Part shown: positions 36,427-44,212 of the stretch, in pieces
Position numbering within the stretch: the first letter of the stretch is position 1
Layout of the letters: each line of letters starts with the position of its first letter
Translations under genes and position numbers: made by a program
Notes under the pieces: generated by a model
What the model was told of the DNA's origin: nothing
The model's input: the letters and a program-made list of their open reading frames with translations, nothing else
The model's database searches: none
Source of the DNA: Flavobacteriaceae bacterium
Lineage (GTDB): Bacteria > Bacteroidota > Bacteroidia > Flavobacteriales > Flavobacteriaceae
Direction of reading: 5' to 3'
Assembly: GCA_003443635.1 (NCBI GenBank)
Contig: CP031964.1
Coordinates: 962,321 to 1,026,320 of the forward strand
Length of the DNA stretch: 64,000 bases

Positions 36427-37458
36427 TTAAATAATTACAGGGTTAACTTCAGTTCCTTCAGCCATTGCTTCTGGATGTACATATATTTTATTGTTCTCAG
36501 TTTTTAAATTATAAGTAGCAATTTTTTCAGTAAAAGGAGGAGGAGATTGCCCATTATGAGGAAGGTATTGATAACCATGCCAAGGACAAGTTACACATCC
36601 ATCGATCACTTTCCCTTCTCCTAATGGTCCACCTTGATGCTTACATACATTTGAAATTGCAGATAATTTATTATCATATTTAAAAACTGCTATTCGCTCG
36701 TTATTAACTATAAATATTTTTGCTCTATCTTCTGGAATTTCATCAATATCACAAACATATTCCCATCCATCTACAATATCTTCAGTCTTAGTTTTATCGG
36801 TTTTAGATTCTATTAAACTAGTTCTTATATGCAATCCTGCGATAATTATAAAACCTAAGCTTAACATAGAGATTGACCATAATGAAGGCTGTTGTTGTAA
36901 AGCTCCTAAAAACACATGTAAAATAACTAAGGTGTACGCTAAATATACCATCATATGTAAACGCTTCCACAATTTAGGCGATAGGTTCTTTAACCAAAAA
37001 TCATGACTGGTAGATGCCATAATAAATAAGATGATTAATGCAAAAAAACCTAATACTTGAAATGGAAAATTGGTAAGCGAACCATAATCCATATTAGATG
37101 TAAATAAAGCATAGATTGGATTTACGTTTCCAAGAGAATGAAATTGGAAAATAGAAAACCCACCATGGATTAATGCAGCGAGAAACATACTTACTCCTAG
37201 ATGTCTACGATTGTATAATAATGGTGAAAATCTAGAATTTAATCTAACCAAAGGACCAATTACTAATATTACGTGTAATAAAGCGATGGCTAACGTTCCA
37301 AATGCTCTTATAATTAATGTCTCAATACTAGTCTCAGGATTAGTAATTAAAGTAATGCCTATAAAGCATAATAGATAGATAAGCATCCCTAAAATAATCC
37401 ATTTATCATAGATTTTTTTATTTCGGTTCCAAAGAACGGTTTGATAATTTACTCCCAT
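36427..37458 (-). CDS. Ferric-reductase/YedZ-like haem membrane protein fused to a C-terminal Rieske [2Fe-2S] domain
   Basis: 343 residues. Residues about 20-215 form six membrane helices with paired histidines suited to b-haem (His62, His98, His168, His181), as in the ferric-reductase-like transmembrane domain (YedZ/MsrQ, NOX). Residues about 230-335 form a Rieske domain: Cys272-x-His274 in VCKHQGGPLGEG and Cys291-x2-His294 in CPWHGYQY, spacing C-x-H-x16-C-x2-H, so cluster ligation looks intact. The likely job is electron transfer between a cytoplasmic [2Fe-2S] donor and membrane haem, then quinone or a periplasmic acceptor. The start overlaps the preceding 140-residue gene by 10 bases. Confidence 0.85.
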   Translation of the reverse strand: MGVNYQTVLWNRNKKIYDKWIILGMLIYLLCFIGITLITNPETSIETLIIRAFGTLAIALLHVILVIGPLVRLNSRFSPLLYNRRHLGVSMFLAALIHGGFSIFQFHSLGNVNPIYALFTSNMDYGSLTNFPFQVLGFFALIILFIMASTSHDFWLKNLSPKLWKRLHMMVYLAYTLVILHVFLGALQQQPSLWSISMLSLGFIIIAGLHIRTSLIESKTDKTKTEDIVDGWEYVCDIDEIPEDRAKIFIVNNERIAVFKYDNKLSAISNVCKHQGGPLGEGKVIDGCVTCPWHGYQYLPHNGQSPPPFTEKIATYNLKTENNKIYVHPEAMAEGTEVNPVII

Positions 37459-37871
37459 TGTAATTTTAGATTAGAAATATCAATTTTTTTTATATCATCA
37501 TAAATACGTAATCCCTTTATTGATCTATCAATATCAAAAGTGTAAATGCCTTTCTTATCTATAACTCCCAAGTAAATTTCTTTTCCAGAATCTGATGAAG
37601 TGCCATACACAATAGATGAAGCACTTTTTAAAGGTTTTTTAACCACAATGTTTAACATATTTAAAGATGTGTTTTTCCCTTGAACACTTATATGAAAACT
37701 ATCATTATCTAAAATTGTATTTTGTACATTGTTTTTAGAAACAATTTTTAAATCACTATCTGTAAATAATGGTTCTTTGATACTTTTTATAGAAAAAACA
37801 ATTAATACAGGTATAGCAATAATTAATATTATCCATATAATTTTATGTACTTTTCTTAAATCTGAAGTCAT
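37449..37871 (-). CDS. Single-pass membrane-anchored protein, function unknown
   Basis: 140 residues. One N-terminal membrane helix (KIIWIILIIAIPVLIVFSI, about 10-28) and an extracytoplasmic beta-rich domain of about 110 residues (HISVQGKNTSLNML, KKPLKSASSIVYG, GVIDKKGIYTFDID). No cofactor motif is visible. Its 3' end overlaps the start of the haem/Rieske gene by 10 bases, so production is coupled to that protein and it may be an assembly factor or subunit. No family recognised. Confidence 0.7.
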   Translation of the reverse strand: MTSDLRKVHKIIWIILIIAIPVLIVFSIKSIKEPLFTDSDLKIVSKNNVQNTILDNDSFHISVQGKNTSLNMLNIVVKKPLKSASSIVYGTSSDSGKEIYLGVIDKKGIYTFDIDRSIKGLRIYDDIKKIDISNLKLQWE

Positions 37872-37873
37872 AA

Positions 37874-38092
37874 TTATGTTTTTAGTTTACGAATTCGAAT
37901 TATCTTGATAAGAAGAACAGGCCATAAACCAATAGCTCCTGGAGTTAAAAGTAAACGTACAGTCCATTTGCTTTCTGCTATTAATTCGTCTAACAAAAAA
38001 GAACCTTTTACAAAAAAATAAATGCCGAATAAAACTCCAATTCCAAAATATAAGCCTAAAAGTGTTACTACAATTTGAATAACTGTTTCCAT
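37874..38092 (-). CDS. Small two-helix membrane protein
   Basis: 72 residues with two hydrophobic helices (IQIVVTLLGLYFGIGVLFGIYF, about 5-27, given here by its ends, and TPGAIGLWPVLLIKII, about 50-65) joined by ELIAESKWTVRLLL. It sits between the Rieske-ThDP gene (stop directly adjacent) and the 140-residue gene (2-base gap). Its size and position suggest a small subunit of the membrane complex encoded by its neighbours. No family recognised. Confidence 0.65.
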   Translation of the reverse strand: METVIQIVVTLLGLYFGIGVLFGIYFFVKGSFLLDELIAESKWTVRLLLTPGAIGLWPVLLIKIIRIRKLKT

Positions 38093-40042
38093 TTATATAA
38101 GATTTACATCTGTAATTATTTCTAACAATGCAGGTCCGTTATGTGCTTTTAATTGCTCCATTGCCGGAATCAATTCATCAAGCTTTTCAACACGTATCCC
38201 TAAAGCACCACAATTTTCTGCAAAAGCAGCAAAACTTGGATTTTTAAGAGATGTTTGCCAAACATCAACTTCTGCTGCACGTTGTTCTTTAGAAATTTTT
38301 CCTAATTCAGAATTATTAAGAACAATATGTTTAATATTCATATTATACTTTACTAAAGTCGTAATTTCTGCTAAATACTGCCCTAAACCTCCATCTCCAG
38401 AAACAGACCATATAGGACGCTCATGACCTTGAGCTGCCCATGCTCCAATAGCTGCAGGTAAGGCAAAACCTATAGAGCCCAAATATCCAGACATTAAAAC
38501 AGATTGATTTTTTGGCTCAAAATACCTTCCAAACGAATACGTGTTATTTCCAACATCTACCGCTATTACAGCATTTTCAGGAGTGATTTTATTCATAGCA
38601 TCAAATACTGCAATAGAACTTAAAGCATTACCACAATCTTTTAATCTGCTTTCTTTTTCTTCTTTCCAGTAACTCCATCGTTCGACAATTTCATCACGTT
38701 GATTTATAGCATTTGTTTTTCCTTGTGTTTGTTCTTTAATAAGTTTAAGCGTTTCCGAAATTTCACCCCAAAGTGCTACATCTACTTTGTGAAACTTACT
38801 TAATGCCATTGCATCAAAATCAACTTGAATTATAGGTTTCTTTGGTGTAATCCCTGTATGGTTAGAGAAAGATGCTCCAAATACAAGTAATACATCAGAT
38901 TCGTTCATAAACCAAGACGCTATTGGTGTTCCGCTTCGCCCTAAAACACCGCAACCTAAAGGATGATTATCAGGAATAAGCCCTTTTCCTTTAAAAGTTG
39001 TAATTACTGGGCAATTAAGACTTTCAGCATAAGCAATAATAGATTCCATTTGAAAACGTGCTCCATGCCCAACAATAATTACAGGCCTTTTTGCCTCTTT
39101 AAGCAAAGCAACTGCCTTTTCAGTCATCTCTTTGGGAGGTGTAATATTAAATGGAGTAATTCTATTTTCTGGTGTTTGTGGTTTTTCGTGTTCAGGCTTT
39201 TTTGTGAAGGCGACTTCGTCCGGAAACGTTAAATGAGTAACATCTCTTTTTATAAGTGCATTTTTAATAGCTAAAGACATTAGCTCACTATGATTTGAAT
39301 TTAAATGCACGGCGTGATTAAATTCTGCAACACTTTCAAAAGCTTTGACTAAATCAACTTCTTGAAAAGCACCAGTACCAACTACTTGTGTATTTATTTG
39401 ACCAGATAGCGCCAAAAGTGGTACGCGATCTACTTTTGCATCCCACATTCCTGTAAACATATTCGTAGCACCTGGGCCTGCAATACCAAAACAAGCAGCA
39501 GGTTTCCCTGTAAGTTTTGCATATCCAGAAGCAGCAAAAGCAGCAGCGCCTTCATGTCTGATTCCAAAATATTTAAGTTTCCCTTGTTTTTCTTGTCTGC
39601 GCATTGCATCAGCGACACCAAGGTTTGAGTGCCCTACCATTCCAAAAACAGTATTCACGCCCCAATTTACCATCGTCTCTACCATAACATCAGAAATAGT
39701 TTCTTCATGAGGTACTTCTTCTTCAATACCAACAAAAACTGACCCCTCTTCTTCTTTTACAGGGAATGTATCGATACCATCATCATATCCACCTGGTGGT
39801 AAACCAGTACAAGGGTCGAAATCCCAACCGTGCCAAGGGCAGCGTAATAATCCATTTTCTATAGATCCTTCTCCTAAAGGCCCTCCTTGATGCGGACATT
39901 TATTATCTAATGCAGAAAATTTACCTTTATAATGTGTTAAGCAAATCCCCTTATGATCTGCTGTTACTGTTTTTACTCTACCTTCAGGTAATTCACTTTT
40001 GTTTAATAATACTTTGTGCCAAACTAGTTTTTTAGTACTCAT
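38093..40042 (-). CDS. Rieske [2Fe-2S] domain fused to a pyruvate-oxidase-like thiamine-diphosphate enzyme
   Basis: 649 residues. Residues 1-110 are a Rieske domain (Cys49-x-His51 in KCPHQGGPLGEG, Cys68-x2-His71 in CPWHGWDF, spacing x16). Residues about 112-649 are a full ThDP enzyme: Pyr domain with catalytic Glu164 (IRHEGAAAFAASGYA) and GIAGPGATN; middle domain (about 305-430, VIIVGHGARF, TTFKGKGLIPD); PP domain with the ThDP/Mg motif SGDGGLGQYL (Asp550) to LNNSELG. The C-terminal motifs resemble PoxB and acetolactate-synthase relatives. The fusion suggests that electrons from a ThDP-bound enamine go to the [2Fe-2S] centre. Substrate unknown; pyruvate is favoured by the malic enzyme nearby. 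Confidence 0.9.
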   Translation of the reverse strand: MSTKKLVWHKVLLNKSELPEGRVKTVTADHKGICLTHYKGKFSALDNKCPHQGGPLGEGSIENGLLRCPWHGWDFDPCTGLPPGGYDDGIDTFPVKEEEGSVFVGIEEEVPHEETISDVMVETMVNWGVNTVFGMVGHSNLGVADAMRRQEKQGKLKYFGIRHEGAAAFAASGYAKLTGKPAACFGIAGPGATNMFTGMWDAKVDRVPLLALSGQINTQVVGTGAFQEVDLVKAFESVAEFNHAVHLNSNHSELMSLAIKNALIKRDVTHLTFPDEVAFTKKPEHEKPQTPENRITPFNITPPKEMTEKAVALLKEAKRPVIIVGHGARFQMESIIAYAESLNCPVITTFKGKGLIPDNHPLGCGVLGRSGTPIASWFMNESDVLLVFGASFSNHTGITPKKPIIQVDFDAMALSKFHKVDVALWGEISETLKLIKEQTQGKTNAINQRDEIVERWSYWKEEKESRLKDCGNALSSIAVFDAMNKITPENAVIAVDVGNNTYSFGRYFEPKNQSVLMSGYLGSIGFALPAAIGAWAAQGHERPIWSVSGDGGLGQYLAEITTLVKYNMNIKHIVLNNSELGKISKEQRAAEVDVWQTSLKNPSFAAFAENCGALGIRVEKLDELIPAMEQLKAHNGPALLEIITDVNLI

Positions 40043-40049
40043 ATGTTAT

Positions 40050-40436
40050 TTAGTATGTTGATTCGTTAAATTGATCTTGCCTTATTTTTACGGCTCTTAC
40101 AGAATATTTAATAAGGTAAGATATAGAAATAAATGTAGATAAGACTCCTACAAGCATTAATGCAATGCCAATGTTTTGTGAAATATCATAGAAATTCTGA
40201 ATTCCAAAAAGTATGCCTGCTGCAACTAGAGTTGCAGCACCTACATATAAACCTACCAAACCTTTATTTAATAGATGTAATTGCTTTAATTTTCTAGTTG
40301 TTATAGAGTCATTACATTTTTTAAGTTGTATCCGTTCTGCAATTTCATTACTTAACGCAATTAAAAGATTAGATGTAGATAAGATTAACAGACCAATTCC
40401 TGGTAAAATTGTAATGGGAACATACCAATTTTCCAT
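40050..40436 (-). CDS. DUF2721-like membrane protein
   Basis: 128 residues with an N-terminal helix (ITILPGIGLLILSTSNLLIAL), a charged helical stretch (EIAERIQLKKCNDSITTRKL) and two further membrane helices (VGLYVGAATLVAAGILFG and IGIALMLVGVLSTFISISYL). This arrangement recalls the DUF2721 family, which has no known function. It is 7 bases upstream of the Rieske-ThDP gene and 3 bases after the antiporter, hence within the same run. Confidence 0.65.
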   Translation of the reverse strand: MENWYVPITILPGIGLLILSTSNLLIALSNEIAERIQLKKCNDSITTRKLKQLHLLNKGLVGLYVGAATLVAAGILFGIQNFYDISQNIGIALMLVGVLSTFISISYLIKYSVRAVKIRQDQFNESTY

Positions 40437-40439
40437 AAT

Positions 40440-41669
40440 TTAATTTAATAATTTTTTTATAACTTTTTCTACACTTAAACCCTGTGCTATAATTGAAAAT
40501 ACAACTATTACATAAGTAGCATATAAAATAATATCTTTTATATCTCCTTCAGGTAATGTTAATGCTAATGCAATTGAAATACCTCCCCTTAACCCAGCCC
40601 AGGTTAATATAATCCGCTCTTTATTGTTTGCTTTATGTGATTTTTTAAGTAAAAAATTAGATAAAAGAATTGCGATGTACCTTGAAAAAAGCACAATGAA
40701 AATTGAAATTATCCCTAATATTAGATGATTAAAATTAAAATCAAGTGCAATAATTTCTATTCCTATAAGAACAAAAAGCACAGCATTAAAAATTTCATCC
40801 AAGACTTTCCAAAAGATATTCATATGAGTTTTAAGATCATCTGGAATTTCTTTTGAATGAAGACTGTGGCCAATAATAAGCCCCGCAACAACCATGGCTA
40901 TAGCACCAGAAACACCAATAAAATCAGATAGCCAATAACCACCTAATACAATGGCTAAAGAAATATGAACAGCTATTATTGGTTGATCAATTATTCCTCG
41001 TATACAACGTTTTCCTATAAACCCTAAAACAAACCCCATTAGCAATCCTCCGCCTGCTTCTAAAGCAAACTCTTTTGCTATATGAGTAATTTCGAATTCG
41101 TGGGCCATTGTTGCTAAAGAGAATAGAGATAAAAATACGACAATACCTACACCGTCATTAAACAATGATTCTCCTACAATTTTTATTTCCATATGTTTTG
41201 GGGCACCAGCTTTTTTTAATAAAGCTAGTACTGCTACAGGGTCTGTTGGTGAAATTAAAGAACCAAAAACTAAACAATACAAATAATCTATAGGTAAACC
41301 TATAGCATTTGTAGTATAAAAGAATATGCTGCCAATTAAAAATGTGGATACAAGTACACCAAAAGTAGCATAGATAATTACAGAGCCTTTTTCTTTAAGC
41401 AAACCATGTAAATTAACATGAATAGATCCTGCAAAAAGAAGGATGCCTAATAAAAAATCGAATAAAATAGTTTTAAAATCTATTTGTCTAACCGTGTGTG
41501 TGAGTTCTGTAAAATAGCTTTCATCAATAAAATAAACCGAGGCAAATAGTAATGATGCTGCAATAGATAGAATCATTATGCCAATAGTTTCAGGAAGCTT
41601 TAAAAATTTATAATTGAGATAACTTAACAGCCCCGCAAGTGCGGTAATACCTATAAATATGTCGAACAT
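40440..41669 (-). CDS. Cation:proton antiporter, CPA1 (NhaP) type
   Basis: 409 residues with about 12 membrane helices. The ion site is recognisable: LISPTDPVAVLALLKKAG (the TDP unwound motif) and GESLFNDGVGIVVFL (the ND pair of CPA1 exchangers), plus the late WAGLRGGISIALAL segment. It exchanges H+ for Na+ or K+. It begins with an ATG overlapping the stop of the preceding gene by one base (TAATG), so translation is coupled. It lacks the long cytosolic tail of some family members. In this setting it may adjust ion or proton balance around a redox complex. Confidence 0.9.
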   Translation of the reverse strand: MFDIFIGITALAGLLSYLNYKFLKLPETIGIMILSIAASLLFASVYFIDESYFTELTHTVRQIDFKTILFDFLLGILLFAGSIHVNLHGLLKEKGSVIIYATFGVLVSTFLIGSIFFYTTNAIGLPIDYLYCLVFGSLISPTDPVAVLALLKKAGAPKHMEIKIVGESLFNDGVGIVVFLSLFSLATMAHEFEITHIAKEFALEAGGGLLMGFVLGFIGKRCIRGIIDQPIIAVHISLAIVLGGYWLSDFIGVSGAIAMVVAGLIIGHSLHSKEIPDDLKTHMNIFWKVLDEIFNAVLFVLIGIEIIALDFNFNHLILGIISIFIVLFSRYIAILLSNFLLKKSHKANNKERIILTWAGLRGGISIALALTLPEGDIKDIILYATYVIVVFSIIAQGLSVEKVIKKLLN

Positions 41670-42424
41670 TATAATGATGGTTTTGTGTAATTATTAATTG
41701 CATTTTCGTAAAAGTTAATAGCTATTTCTTTATTGATTCCAGTAATTGGTAGTGCAATACCTTTCCATTCGTTATTATAATAACGACCGTATTTAATTTC
41801 CTTTGTGTTAGATAACTCTATATTATCATGACCTTTATAACCACTAACATATAAATAAAAATCATTTATCATATTGTCAGGGATAGCCATGCCAACACCG
41901 ATACCAATACCATTAGAATCAACAAAGAAAGAGCCAGTATCAAAATGATGAGGCCAAATTCTAATATCTGTTATAAGATTATAGTTTTTTAAGGTAAATT
42001 CTATCGCTTGCTGAGCAAGAGTTCTGTAACTAATTAAAACATCCAGCTCATTACGGTTTTTTAATTCAAATACGTAATCATCAGTTATTGCTTTGTATGG
42101 CAAATCATAATGCAACTTATATGCATATGGGATTGTAATTCCATGTTCTTCACTAGTTTTACTAATCCATTCTACAATATTTTTATGAGTTTTTTTGTGT
42201 AACGAAAAATGATTAGTCACAGTATTATTTACTAACCATTCTAAAGAAAAAGAATTATAGTTTAGCGATAAAACATCTCCAGTACTGTTTAATGGATGTG
42301 TTTGCAGAGAAGCTAAATTACTTACCCACCCCAAATTAGTATGACTGTCGTCATCTCTCTTTTCTATAAAACTAATTCCAGCAGTAGCTAGATATTGAGC
42401 TGCTAAATGCATTTGTATTTTCAT
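41669..42424 (-). CDS. Hypothetical cytosolic protein with a WPHHFD motif
   Basis: 251 residues, no signal peptide or membrane helix. The N-terminus reads MKIQMHLAAQYLATAGISF, the middle holds a run of mixed alpha/beta sequence, and residues near 157-166 carry RIWPHHFDTGSFF followed by GIGIGVGMAIPD. His-His-Phe-Asp after Trp-Pro suggests a metal or substrate site. I do not recognise the family. It is coupled to the antiporter gene (1-base overlap) and separated by 104 bases from the Rieske-GltS gene. Confidence 0.65.
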   Translation of the reverse strand: MKIQMHLAAQYLATAGISFIEKRDDDSHTNLGWVSNLASLQTHPLNSTGDVLSLNYNSFSLEWLVNNTVTNHFSLHKKTHKNIVEWISKTSEEHGITIPYAYKLHYDLPYKAITDDYVFELKNRNELDVLISYRTLAQQAIEFTLKNYNLITDIRIWPHHFDTGSFFVDSNGIGIGVGMAIPDNMINDFYLYVSGYKGHDNIELSNTKEIKYGRYYNNEWKGIALPITGINKEIAINFYENAINNYTKPSL

Positions 42425-42528
42425 TAGTTGAGTAAGTTTTAGTTTCTTTTTAACAATACTTCTTTTTTAATTCAAATTTCTATTAGGTTTATTTAATAAA
42501 AATAAGACTAGCAATTTAAGTTTACGAT

Positions 42529-44136
42529 CTAAATACCTGCATAATTTATTCCTGTTAATTTATGCATATCTGTATTAAAAGTTGATAAGTCATTATGATT
42601 AAATTTTGAAATATCATCATATCCACAAGCTCTTGCTACAACTTTTATGAGGTTATTTGTAGCGTCAAAATAATTGTGTAATTGCTTTGCGGATTCGTTA
42701 ATAATAATACGACTACGTAATGATTCTTTTTGTGTAGCTATACCAACAGGGCAATTATTAGATCCGCATGCCCGCATACCTAAACAACCAATAGCTTGCA
42801 AAGCAGAATTAGAAACAGCAATAGCATCAGCACCAAGCATCATAGCTTTGGCAAAATCTTCTGCAACGCGTAAACCTCCTGTAATTACTAAAGTAACATC
42901 TGTAGCGCCAACTTTATCCATATATTTTCTTGCTCTTGCCAAAGCCGGAATTGTTGGTACATTAATATGATCTCTTAAAATGGTTGGAGCAGAACCTGTT
43001 CCGCCACCACGGCCATCAAGGATAATATAATCGACACCAACATCTAAGGCAAATTGAATATCTTTTTCAATATGACTCGCTGCTATTTTAAAACCAATAG
43101 GTATTCCTCCTGTACGTTCTCTTACTTTATCTGCAAAGTCCTTAAAATCTTGAACAGTATGAAAATTTGGGTTTGCTGCTGGAGAAATAGCTGTTTCACC
43201 TTCTTTAAGCCCACGAACTTGAGCAATTTCTGCACTTACTTTTGATCCTGGTAAATGACCTCCAGTTCCAGTTTTAGCACCTTGACCAGCTTTAAAATGA
43301 AACGCTTGTACATTATCAAGTTTATCCCATGTAAATCCAAATTGCGCAGAAGCTAGTTCGTAAAAATATTTTGAATTGTTAGATTGTTCTTCAGGAAGCA
43401 TACCACCTTCACCAGAACAAATTCCTGTTCCTGCTAGCTCAGCACCTTTTGATAAAGCAATTTTTGCTTCACGAGATAAGGCTCCAAAACTCATGTCACT
43501 TACAAAAAGTGGAATATCTAACTCTAATGGCTTCTTAGCATTAGGACCAATGATCACTTTAGTAACAACATCTTCTTCATCTAATAAGGGTCTTGAAGCT
43601 AATTGTGCTGGTAAAAACTGAATATCATTCCAATTTGGAAGTGTATTTCTGTCGACCCCCATAGATGCTGAAAACCCATGATGACCAATGTTTTTTAATC
43701 CATTTTGAGCTAACTCTTTTATATAATTAGTATAGGGTTCAGTATCTTCAGGATGAGTATCGGCATAAGCACCTAAATATTGATCACGATTAAATGGCTG
43801 TGGATGGTTTTCTAAATAGGCATCAATTTCAAATTCATCTACAAAAAGATCATTTCCTTCTATTTTAGTAGAAAACTTATGGAGTACTTCTTTATTATTA
43901 TATTCTGAAACTCCAGAATCTACACGATAATCCCAACCGTGAACACCACAAATAAGATTATGTCCATCTATATACCCATCAGACATTAAAGCTCCTCTGT
44001 GAAGGCATCTCCCATATAAAACAGAAATATCCTCATCAAATTTTACAACAACAAGATCAAGTCCGTTAACTAGAGCATGTACAGGCTTTTTGTTTTCTAA
44101 TTCTGAGATTTTTACAATGGCTATTGGTTTTTTCAT
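42529..44136 (-). CDS. Rieske [2Fe-2S] domain fused to a glutamate-synthase-type FMN/[3Fe-4S] domain
   Basis: 535 residues. Residues 1-100 form a Rieske domain (Cys44-x-His46 in RCLHRGALM, Cys63-x2-His66 in CGVHGWDY, x16 between). Residues about 170-535 are the FMN barrel of glutamate synthase: SDMSFGALSREAK (214-225), GEGGMLPEE, KAGQGAKTGTGGHLPGSKV region near 283-300, LDGRGGGTG, and the [3Fe-4S] ligands Cys451-x5-Cys457-x4-Cys462. The glutaminase domain of true GltS is absent, so it is not a complete glutamate synthase; it may transfer electrons or use ammonia or another amine. First gene of the Rieske run, downstream of the Crp/Fnr gene. Confidence 0.9.
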   Translation of the reverse strand: MKKPIAIVKISELENKKPVHALVNGLDLVVVKFDEDISVLYGRCLHRGALMSDGYIDGHNLICGVHGWDYRVDSGVSEYNNKEVLHKFSTKIEGNDLFVDEFEIDAYLENHPQPFNRDQYLGAYADTHPEDTEPYTNYIKELAQNGLKNIGHHGFSASMGVDRNTLPNWNDIQFLPAQLASRPLLDEEDVVTKVIIGPNAKKPLELDIPLFVSDMSFGALSREAKIALSKGAELAGTGICSGEGGMLPEEQSNNSKYFYELASAQFGFTWDKLDNVQAFHFKAGQGAKTGTGGHLPGSKVSAEIAQVRGLKEGETAISPAANPNFHTVQDFKDFADKVRERTGGIPIGFKIAASHIEKDIQFALDVGVDYIILDGRGGGTGSAPTILRDHINVPTIPALARARKYMDKVGATDVTLVITGGLRVAEDFAKAMMLGADAIAVSNSALQAIGCLGMRACGSNNCPVGIATQKESLRSRIIINESAKQLHNYFDATNNLIKVVARACGYDDISKFNHNDLSTFNTDMHKLTGINYAGI

Positions 44137-44178
44137 AATGGATATTTCTGATTTTTAAAGTTTTTATATGTTGTTTTG

Positions 44179-44209
44179 CACTATTAGAATTGTGTTCTAT
44201 CTAATAGTG
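44179..44209. repeat. Perfect 10-base inverted repeat between crp-like and Rieske-GltS genes
   Basis: CACTATTAGA (44179-44188) and TCTAATAGTG (44200-44209) flank an 11-base loop. On the plus strand the repeat is followed by TTTTTAATTTTT, terminator-like, but both neighbouring genes run on the minus strand, where no U-run follows. It may be an operator for the first Rieske gene (the Crp/Fnr protein is a candidate), an RNA processing hairpin, or the end of an unrecognised plus-strand transcript. Confidence 0.5.
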
Positions 44210-44212
44210 TTT

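Noticed and set aside
38093-44136. The Rieske fusions as assembly or frameshift artefacts
   Set aside because: Three independent fusions show intact ligands, uninterrupted frames and tight, coherent gene spacing; an artefact would not repeat in this way.
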